Positions 58,178-64,000 of a DNA stretch of 64,000 nt are shown one piece after another. Location of the stretch: NCBI GenBank assembly GCA_039808325.1, contig JBDHSU010000002.1:18016-82015 (forward strand). The letters run 5' to 3'. The notes under the pieces are model-generated. The model saw only the letters and a program-made list of their open reading frames with translations. It was not told the origin of the DNA and searched no databases. Origin of the DNA: JAFKKS01 sp039808325 (GTDB lineage Bacteria; Pseudomonadota; Alphaproteobacteria; Rhizobiales; Xanthobacteraceae). The position numbers were made by a program, and so were the translations under genes. Each line of letters opens with the position of its first letter. Positions within the stretch are counted from its first letter, which is position 1.

Positions 58178-59116
58178 ATGCGATGGCGGACGACGATACG
58201 GCGGCACGCGAGGCGGGCCACGGCGTGGCTGAAGCCGAGCGTCGACCATGCCATCGGGCTCCTCGCCGTCTTCCTGCTCAAGACATTTCGTCGCGCCAAT
58301 CCCGATCGCAGCGTTGCGTTCGCCGCGCGCGCGTTGCGGCGGCTGGGGCCGTGGCTGCCTGAACATCACACCGGCCGCAGCAATCTCATCGCGGCGTTTC
58401 CGGAAAAGCCGCCGGCGGAGATCGAAGAAATCCTCGCGGGAGCATGGGAAAATCTCGGCCGTATCGGCGCGGAGTTTCCGAACCTCGACCGTTTCAATCT
58501 CGACCGCGTTCTGGAGCCGGACAGCCGCGTCAAGATCGACGAGCGGACCTTGGAACGCTTCATCCGCCTGCGGGAAGACGGAAAGCCGGCGCTGTTGTTT
58601 TCCGCCCATGTAGCGAACTGGGAGCTGCCGGCGGTTGTGGCCGCCGCGAACGGCCTGCCCACCTCGATCCTTTACCGCCGTCCGAACATCACCGCGATCG
58701 CCGACGCGATTCAGAACATTCGTTCGGTCAATATGGGCAATCTCATTTCCGCGAAAGGCGTCGACGCCGCCTTCAAGATCGCGGCCGCTCTGGAAAACGG
58801 CGAGCACGTCGGCCTGCTCGTCGATCAGCACTTCGCGCGCGGGGTCGACGTGACCTTCTTCGGAAGAACCTGCAAGGCCAACCCCATCCTCGCCCGCATG
58901 GCCCGGCGCTTCGAGTGCCCCATTCACGGGGCGCGTGTCATCCGCCTGCCGGACGGCCGCTTCCGCATGGAACTGACCGAAGAGATCGCACCGGCGCGCG
59001 ACGCCGCCGGCCTTGTCGACGTGACCGGCACCATGCAAATCGTGACGTCCGTCGTCGAAGAATGGGTGCGCGAATATCCGGAACAGTGGCTCTGGCTGCA
59101 CCGGCGCTGGCGCTAG
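58178..59116 (+). CDS. lpxXL: Lipid A very-long-chain acyltransferase LpxXL
   Basis: LpxL/HtrB-family acyltransferase of 312 residues, moving the long chain from AcpXL to lipid A at the inner membrane. One hydrophobic N-terminal anchor (~23-35) and the catalytic H-x4-E pair H144/E149 in SAHVANWELP are seen, then ILYRRPNITAIADAIQNIRS and LLVDQHFARGVDVTFFGR as in the family. Start ATG 58178, 12 bp after the dehydrogenase. Its TAG stop (59114-59116) is the first bases of a repeat element. Confidence 0.93.
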   Translation: MRWRTTIRRHARRATAWLKPSVDHAIGLLAVFLLKTFRRANPDRSVAFAARALRRLGPWLPEHHTGRSNLIAAFPEKPPAEIEEILAGAWENLGRIGAEFPNLDRFNLDRVLEPDSRVKIDERTLERFIRLREDGKPALLFSAHVANWELPAVVAAANGLPTSILYRRPNITAIADAIQNIRSVNMGNLISAKGVDAAFKIAAALENGEHVGLLVDQHFARGVDVTFFGRTCKANPILARMARRFECPIHGARVIRLPDGRFRMELTEEIAPARDAAGLVDVTGTMQIVTSVVEEWVREYPEQWLWLHRRWR

Positions 59117-59229
59117 ATCACGATGATTTTGGATCGAATCGATCCACAATCATGAACGTGATCGATTCTCATAACTTGGAGCGGGATGCGGGCGGAAAAC
59201 CGCTCCACGCTTTTCCTCGTCCCGCTCCA
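59113..59229 (+). repeat. Two-hairpin dispersed repeat, left copy (repeat A)
   Basis: A ~117-bp element starting CTAGATCACGATGATT. It folds into a first hairpin (GATCACG...CGTGATC with inner ATGATT/AATCAT and GGATCGA/TCGATCC) and a second (TTGGAGCGGGA...TCCCGCTCCAA with inner GGAAAACCGCTC). A copy ~93% identical lies inverted at 60697-60816. Such elements are common in Rhizobiales from memory. Its first bases supply the lpxXL stop codon. Confidence 0.88.
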
Positions 59230-59231
59230 AA

Positions 59232-59276
59232 GCATGCTCCCGAAACGTGCGAGCCGGTTCTCGGAGAGGATCGTGC
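59232..59276 (+). repeat. Palindromic repeat, left copy (repeat B)
   Basis: GCATGCTCCCGAAACGTGCG followed by AGCCGGTTCTCGGAGAGGAT and CGTGC. It matches the same-strand unit at 60577-60619 (GCATGGTCCCGAAAAGCGGG and onward) and is a variant of the CCGAAAAG...GAACCGGTTTTCGGAAAA type repeat known from Rhizobiales genomes. Directly adjacent to repeat A. Confidence 0.75.
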
Positions 59277-59333
59277 GGAGCGAAAATAAGGCGGAATGAC
59301 GGGCTCGAAGGCAAATCATCCCGCGTGAGAGAG

Positions 59334-60440
59334 CTACTTCCCCGTCTTGATCCGCGTCCAAAGCCGGTTCATCAGGCGCTGCGTCTTCTGGTCGTGCGCG
59401 CGGATGACGTAAAGCCCCTGCATCGTGGATGCGTCGGGATAAACCGTCTTGTCATTCAAGATCGCCTCGGAGAGGAATTTCTGGCTCGCCAGATTGCCGT
59501 TCGCGTAGCCGAGAAAATTGCTGTTGCGCGCCGCGACCTCGGCACGAAGCATATAATCGATAAAGGCGTGTGCCTCGTTGACGTTCTGCGCGTCCTTCGG
59601 AATCGCCAGATTGTCGAAGAACATCTGCGCGCCTTCCTTGGGGATCACGTAGCCGACCTCGACGCCGTTCTTCGCTTCGCGCGCTCGGCGCGCCGCCTGC
59701 TTGATATCGCCCGACCAGCCGACGACGAGGCAAATCTCGCCGGTCGCAAGGGCATTGAGATATTCCGACGAGTGGAACTTGCGCACCGACGGACGGATCT
59801 TCGTCACAAGCTCGGCCGCGCGCTCGATTTCCTTGGGGCTCTGCGAGTTTGGATCGAGGCCGAGATATTTCAGGGCCGCGGCCAGCACGTCATCCGGCGA
59901 ATCCAAAAGGTCAACGCCGCAGTCCTTGAACTTCGCCAGATTCTCCGGCTTGAAAATCAGGTCCCAGGTACTCGCCTCGTCGGGAGAACCTAAGCGCTCC
60001 TTCAGCTTCGCGACGTTGAAGCCAATACCCGTCGTCCCCCACATGTAATTGACGGCATATTGATTGCCGGGATCGTAGATGGCAAGCCGCTTCGTCACTT
60101 CCGGCCATGCATTGATCAGATGCGGCAGTTTCGATTTATCGAGCTTCTGGAAGACGCCGGCCTTGATCTGGCGCTCCAGAAAGTAGCCGGTCGGCACGAC
60201 GATGTCGTATCCTGATTTTCCGGCGAGAAGCTTCGTTTCCAGCACGTCGTTGGAATCGAACGTGTCGTAGCGAACCTCGATCCCCGTGTCCGCCGTGAAA
60301 TTCTCGATGACTTTCGGATCGATGTAGTCGGACCAGTTGTAAACGTTGACGACACGTCGCGTGGACTGCGCCCATGCAGGCGCGTGCCATGCAGCCAACG
60401 CGACAGAAACCGCAAATAGAACAGCAGCCGTCCTTCGCAT
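59334..60440 (-). CDS. Orphan polyamine-type solute-binding protein (PotF-like)
   Basis: Periplasmic receptor of 368 residues with signal peptide AAVLFAVSVALAAWHAPAWA. VVNVYNWSDYIDPKVIENFT opens the mature protein, and YMWGTTGIGFNVAKLKERLG and GWSGDIKQAARRAREAKNGV are PotF/PotD hallmarks for putrescine or spermidine. No permease or ATPase gene lies nearby, so it must use a distant system. It sits alone between two convergent genes and is enclosed by inverted repeat-A copies, which suggests it arrived or was rearranged as a unit. Confidence 0.9.
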   Translation of the reverse strand: MRRTAAVLFAVSVALAAWHAPAWAQSTRRVVNVYNWSDYIDPKVIENFTADTGIEVRYDTFDSNDVLETKLLAGKSGYDIVVPTGYFLERQIKAGVFQKLDKSKLPHLINAWPEVTKRLAIYDPGNQYAVNYMWGTTGIGFNVAKLKERLGSPDEASTWDLIFKPENLAKFKDCGVDLLDSPDDVLAAALKYLGLDPNSQSPKEIERAAELVTKIRPSVRKFHSSEYLNALATGEICLVVGWSGDIKQAARRAREAKNGVEVGYVIPKEGAQMFFDNLAIPKDAQNVNEAHAFIDYMLRAEVAARNSNFLGYANGNLASQKFLSEAILNDKTVYPDASTMQGLYVIRAHDQKTQRLMNRLWTRIKTGK

Positions 60441-60812
60441 CCCGTCCCCTTCCGGTCAGCGTTGGCGAGAACGCAAACAGGCTAGAACATCGCCTCGGAA
60501 AGCGGAAACTGATTTTCGGAAAAAAGCGCGCTCTCACCAAATAAGGTGAAGAGACCACGGTCCGGCCGCGGCTGGGGCATGGTCCCGAAAAGCGGGAGCC
60601 GGTTTTCGGAAAAGCATGCCTTCGCGCTCGCCCCGGGGGATCATGCGCAAACAAAACGATAACGACGGATCTGTTTCAATACCGCTGGATCGGCCCCTGG
60701 AGCGGGATGAGGAAAAGTGTGGAGCGGTTTTCCCCGCCCGCATCCCGCTCTAAGTTATGAGAATCGATAACGTTCATGATTTTGGATCGATTCGATCCAC
60801 AATCATCGTGAT
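60441..60812. other. Repeat-rich gap between the orphan receptor and aminotransferase genes
   Basis: 372 bp without a gene. It contains a partial repeat B (TTTTCGGAAAAAAGCGCGCT near 60510-60530), a full repeat B at 60577-60619 and the inverted repeat A from 60697. The promoter of the receptor gene must be in the first ~100 bp but I cannot place it. Confidence 0.7.
60577..60619 (+). repeat. Palindromic repeat, right copy (repeat B)
   Basis: GCATGGTCCCGAAAAGCGGG then AGCCGGTTTTCGGAAAAGCA and TGC. CCGAAAA and TTTTCGG are self-complementary, so the unit can form a hairpin. It aligns with 59232-59276 in the same orientation. Confidence 0.8.
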
Positions 60813-60816
60813 CTAG
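60697..60816 (-). repeat. Two-hairpin dispersed repeat, right copy (repeat A, inverted)
   Basis: Reverse complement of 59113-59229 with about seven differences and a 2-bp insertion. The CTAG end at 60813-60816 contains the TAG stop of the leftward aminotransferase gene. The two copies thus face each other around 59230-60696. Confidence 0.88.
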
Positions 60817-61967
60817 CCGTGGTTGAGAACGCCCGCGAGCTTCTCCAATGCCGCATCGAGCGTCGCGTCGCGCTTGGCGAAGCAGAAGCGAAGAACCGAG
60901 CGGATCGGCTGGTCGGCGTAGAACGCCGACACCGGAATAGCCGCAACCTTATGCTCCGCGACGAGACGCTTGCAGAACCCCTCGTCATCTTCATTCAAAC
61001 CGAGCGGGGCGAGGTCGACGTTCAAGAAATAAGTGCCCTGCGAATCCAGGACAGGAAACCCCAGCGCCCGCAACCCCGACGCGAAGCGGTCGCGGCTGCG
61101 TTGAAAATCGCGCCGCATCTCTTCGAAATAGGAATCCGGCTTAGCCAGACCGTAGGCCACCGCCGCTTGCAGATTGGGTGGCGTCGTGAACGTGATGTAC
61201 TGATGCGCCTTGGCGAGCACGCGCATGAGCGGCGGCGCCGCGCAGACGAACCCCACCTTCCATCCCGTCAGCGAGAAGATTTTACCCGCCGACCCGATCT
61301 TGACGCAGCGCTCGCGCATTCCGGGCAGGGAGATCAGCGGCGTGTGCGTCAATCCATCGAACACGACGTGCTCCCACACCTCGTCGCAGACCGCGACGGC
61401 GCCGAAGCGCTCGCAGAAGCGCGCCAGGAGCTCGACATCCTCCCGCGGATACACGACGCCGGCCGGGTTGTGCGGGTTGTTGAACAGCACCGCCTTGGTT
61501 TTCGACGAGAAAACCTCCGCCAGCATCTCCTCGGTGAATCGCCAGTGCGGAGGCTGCAGGCGCACGAACCGCGGAACGCCGCCGGCCCGCTGCACCAGCG
61601 GCACATAGGCGTCGTAGAGCGGTTGAAACAGCACCACCTCGTCGCCGGGCTCAAGCAAAGCCAACAGGCTTCCCGCGATCGCCTCGGTGGCGCCGGAGGT
61701 GATCATCACTTCGGCATCGGGATCGAGCGTCAAGCCGTGCCAGCGCTTGTAGTGGGCCGCGACGGCGTGGCGCAGCTCCGGCAGCCCCATCATCGGGGGA
61801 TACTGGTTCCAGCCGTCGACCACGGCGTCCGCCGCCTTGCGGCGCACGTCTTCCGGCCCCGGATCGTCCGGAAAGCCTTGGCCAAGGTTGATGGCCTCAT
61901 GGTCACGCGCCAAGCGCGACATCACCTCGAAGACCGAAACAGGCAGGTCAGCAAAAACGTGATTCAT
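60813..61967 (-). CDS. PLP-dependent class I/II aminotransferase
   Basis: Aminotransferase of 384 residues, fold type I. The PLP lysine is in IGSAGKIFSLTGWKVGF (the first K after SAG), NNPHNPAGVVYPREDVELLA holds the PLP-contacting Asn, and INLGQGFPDDPGPEDVRRKA is typical of kynurenine/methionine-type aminotransferases (YbdL, KAT). The start at 61967 is an ATG. It is followed after 24 bp upstream-side by a rhodanese gene in the same leftward direction. The amino donor is not identifiable. Confidence 0.92.
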   Translation of the reverse strand: MNHVFADLPVSVFEVMSRLARDHEAINLGQGFPDDPGPEDVRRKAADAVVDGWNQYPPMMGLPELRHAVAAHYKRWHGLTLDPDAEVMITSGATEAIAGSLLALLEPGDEVVLFQPLYDAYVPLVQRAGGVPRFVRLQPPHWRFTEEMLAEVFSSKTKAVLFNNPHNPAGVVYPREDVELLARFCERFGAVAVCDEVWEHVVFDGLTHTPLISLPGMRERCVKIGSAGKIFSLTGWKVGFVCAAPPLMRVLAKAHQYITFTTPPNLQAAVAYGLAKPDSYFEEMRRDFQRSRDRFASGLRALGFPVLDSQGTYFLNVDLAPLGLNEDDEGFCKRLVAEHKVAAIPVSAFYADQPIRSVLRFCFAKRDATLDAALEKLAGVLNHG

Positions 61968-61991
61968 CGGGGGAGGATCGATTCAGGAAAG

Positions 61992-62327
61992 TCAGCTCTC
62001 GGTCGGCAGTCCGGCTGCCTTCCAAGCCAGGATACCACCGGCCAAGTGCGCGTTGTAGGGATAGCCTGCCGCCTGCGCCATCAAGGACGCGGTGACGGAG
62101 CGCTTGCCGGAGCGGCAGGCGAAAACGACCTGCCGGCCCTGCGGATCGGGAATCTGCGCCGGGTCGAATTGTGACAGCGGAACGATGACGGCGCCGGGAT
62201 AGCGCTCCCGCGCCGTCTCGTCGGGCTCGCGCACGTCGACGAGAACGATCTCGCCGGCGGAGAGGCGCCGGAAGACGGCGTCGGCGAAAAGATCGGTCAC
62301 GCCGTATGCGTGCGGTTGATCCGGCAT
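61992..62327 (-). CDS. Rhodanese-like domain protein
   Basis: Single-domain rhodanese of 111 residues from ATG 62327 with GAGGAACGCA upstream. The catalytic loop is FACRSGKRSVTASLMAQAAG with the active Cys, and VLVDVREPDETARERYPGAV precedes it. Such proteins carry sulphur as a persulphide or sense metal/arsenate. It lies between the aminotransferase and kup genes on the same strand. Confidence 0.92.
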   Translation of the reverse strand: MPDQPHAYGVTDLFADAVFRRLSAGEIVLVDVREPDETARERYPGAVIVPLSQFDPAQIPDPQGRQVVFACRSGKRSVTASLMAQAAGYPYNAHLAGGILAWKAAGLPTES

Positions 62328-62374
62328 TGCGTTCCTCACTCGCGCGAGCGCACGCGGCACGCGCCGTCACACGG

Positions 62375-64000
62375 TTACACCGTGACCTGCGTGCCGATCT
62401 CGACGACGCGGCCGGTCGGAATTTGAAAGAAGTCCGTCGCATCGCTCGCGCCCTTGGCTAAAGCGATGAATAGCCGGTCCTGCCACATCGGCATGCCCGA
62501 ACGCGATGCGGGTTTGATCGAACGGCGCGACAGGAAGAACGACGTCGACATGATGTCGAACGTCCAGCCGAGCTTGCGCGCGATGCCGAGCGCGCGCGGG
62601 ACGTTCGGCGTCTCGGCGAATCCGAACCGCAACACCACCCGGCTGAAGCGCGGCGTCACATGCGTGATGCGGACGCGCTCATCGTCGCGGACGCGCGGCG
62701 TATCCGAAGTGACGATGGTGAGGATGACGTTGTGCTCATGGAGCACCTTGTTGTGCTTGAGGTTGTGCAGCAGCGCGGTCGGCGCGAATTCCGGATCGCT
62801 GGTGAGAAACACCGCAGTGCCCGGCACGACGTGCGGCGGCTTTTTCTCCAAGCTTTTGATCAAGGTATCGAGCGGAATTTCGGTCTTGCGTGTTTTCTGC
62901 GCCAGAATGTGCGTTCCGCGCCGCCACGTCGTGATCGCAAGCACGATCAACGATGCGAACAGCAGCGGCACCCAGGCGCCTTCCAGCAGTTTCAGCAGAT
63001 TCGCGATGAAAAACGTCGAGTCGACGATGAGGAACGGCAGGATGATCAAGGCCGCCGCCCACCAGCGCCAGTGCCACAGCTTCCAAATCACCAGAAATCC
63101 GAGCGCGCCGTCGACCACCATCGTCGTGGTCACGGCGATGCCATAGGCCGACGCCAGATCGCTCGAGGAGCGGAACAATCCGACGAGCAGCAAAACGCCG
63201 ACCAGAAGGAACATGTTCACCTTGGGCATATAGATTTGCCCATAGTGCGATTCCGAGGTGTGCCGGATCGCCAGCCGCGGCAAAAAGCCGAGCTGGATCG
63301 CCTGCCGCGTCAGCGAATAGGCGCCCGAGATAACCGCCTGGCTGGCGATGACGGTCGCCAGCGTCGCCAGCACGACCATCGGCAGCAGCAGGCTTTCGGG
63401 AACCAGGCGGTAGAAAGGATTCTTGATCGCCGTAACGTCGGCGAGCACCAGCGCGCCCTGGCCGAAATAGTTGATGACGAGCGCCGGCAGCACGAGTCCG
63501 AGCCAGGCAATCTGGATCGGGCGGCGCCCGAAATGGCCGAGATCGGCATAAAGCGCCTCGCCGCCGGTCACCGCGAGGAATACGGCGCCCAGCGCAACGA
63601 GCGCGATCTCGCCGTTGCTGTACATGAAATGCAGCGCGTACCAGGGGTTGATCGCGGCCAGAACGTGCGGGTCGTCGCTGATGTGGCGTAGGCCCGCGAG
63701 CGCCACCGCGAGAAACCACACCAGCATGATCGGCCCGAAAAAAGCCGCGACGCGGGCGGTGCCGCGGCTCTGCACCGCAAACAGCGCGAGCAGAATGAGG
63801 ATCGTGAGCGGGATAACGTATTGTTCGAACGCGGGTGTGACGAGCTTGAGACCTTCGACCGCGGACAGAACCGAAATCGCCGGCGTGATCAGCGAGTCGC
63901 CGTAGAACATCGCGGCGCCGACCATGCCGAGAATGAAGATCAGCGTCGTGCGCCGCCCCATCGCGCGCGACGCCAGCGCGGTGAGAGAGAGCGTGCCGCC
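62375..64000 (-). CDS. kup: Kup-type potassium transporter, 5' end outside the window
   Basis: K+/H+ symporter of the KUP/HAK/KT family. 541 residues are visible; the frame continues across the window end through the conserved GGTLSLTALASRAMG, so about 100 N-terminal residues (including the GDIGTSPLY motif) are missing. MFYGDSLITPAISVLSAVEG, GDSLITPAISVLS and VTGGEALYADLGHFGRRPIQ are diagnostic, and the C-terminal soluble domain contains YFGFAETPNVPRAL-like sequence. Functions in potassium uptake, especially at low pH. Confidence 0.93.
   Translation of the reverse strand, partial: GGTLSLTALASRAMGRRTTLIFILGMVGAAMFYGDSLITPAISVLSAVEGLKLVTPAFEQYVIPLTILILLALFAVQSRGTARVAAFFGPIMLVWFLAVALAGLRHISDDPHVLAAINPWYALHFMYSNGEIALVALGAVFLAVTGGEALYADLGHFGRRPIQIAWLGLVLPALVINYFGQGALVLADVTAIKNPFYRLVPESLLLPMVVLATLATVIASQAVISGAYSLTRQAIQLGFLPRLAIRHTSESHYGQIYMPKVNMFLLVGVLLLVGLFRSSSDLASAYGIAVTTTMVVDGALGFLVIWKLWHWRWWAAALIILPFLIVDSTFFIANLLKLLEGAWVPLLFASLIVLAITTWRRGTHILAQKTRKTEIPLDTLIKSLEKKPPHVVPGTAVFLTSDPEFAPTALLHNLKHNKVLHEHNVILTIVTSDTPRVRDDERVRITHVTPRFSRVVLRFGFAETPNVPRALGIARKLGWTFDIMSTSFFLSRRSIKPASRSGMPMWQDRLFIALAKGASDATDFFQIPTGRVVEIGTQVTV

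Noticed and set aside
59334..60440. Receptor gene belonging to the adjacent lipid A or aminotransferase operons
   Set aside because: It is on the opposite strand from lpxXL, separated from the aminotransferase by 372 bp of repeats, and of unrelated function.
1..64000. CRISPR array, prophage or toxin-antitoxin module
   Set aside because: No regularly spaced direct repeats, no phage structural genes besides the encapsulin (an HK97-fold shell but with peroxidase cargo and no portal/terminase), and no recognised toxin pairs.

Overview
The window is high-GC chromosomal DNA from an alphaproteobacterium, almost certainly of the order Hyphomicrobiales (Rhizobiales). The best marker is the acpXL-fabZ-fabF-fabF-adh-lpxXL operon at 53876-59116, which makes and attaches the very-long-chain fatty acid of rhizobial-type lipid A. 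An NdvA-like glucan exporter and several short palindromic repeats of the kind scattered through genomes of this order agree with that. I see no integrase, transposase, phage gene or CRISPR array.

Layout. 1-4158 (+): an Fe3+/FbpABC-type ABC importer (permease end, ATPase, binding protein) with a DMT-family transporter inside it. 4327-13384 (-): a seven-gene unit of FAD amine/amino-acid oxidase, hydantoinase/oxoprolinase subunits A and B, and a complete PotDBCA-type importer, with a divergent XRE-cupin regulator at 13591. 14547-18168 (+): DnaJ/CbpA-like co-chaperone, CbpM-like modulator, two small unknown proteins, a DyP peroxidase ending in an encapsulin targeting peptide, and the encapsulin shell protein. 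18285-21601: PsiF-like and DUF6356 proteins, an Lrp regulator, a beta-hydroxyacid dehydrogenase, an enoyl-CoA hydratase and a MaoC hydratase. 21733-33783: a GntR/FadR regulator followed by a six-gene unit (ABC importer, flavoprotein, CoA-transferase, acyl-CoA dehydrogenase), then a leftward CoA-transferase/ThDP-enzyme pair. 33965-35806: NdvA-like exporter. 35800-45415 (-): three modules reading the same way, an FbpABC-type importer, a DctPQM TRAP transporter and PxpABC 5-oxoprolinase.

45814-47716: tRNA-Gln(CUG) followed at once by gene debris (3' end of paaC, 5' part of paaD, 3' end of a luciferase-like monooxygenase) and an intact carboxymuconolactone-decarboxylase-family gene. 47758-53653: a membrane protein, an RlpA protein, a second FAD oxidoreductase and a TAXI-type TRAP transporter. 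53876-59116: the lipid A fatty acid operon. 59113-60816: an orphan PotF-like binding-protein gene enclosed by inverted copies of a repeat of about 117 bp. 60813-64000 (-): aminotransferase, rhodanese and Kup potassium transporter, the last cut by the window end.

Taken together this is a nutrient-scavenging region: four ABC importers, two TRAP importers and one orphan binding protein sit beside enzymes for amides, lactams and acyl-CoA compounds. Substrates cannot be fixed from sequence alone. The points most worth follow-up are the DyP-encapsulin operon with its chaperones and two unknown small proteins, the paired active/inactive ketosynthases of the lipid A operon, the repeat-bounded orphan gene, and the gene remnants beside the tRNA.
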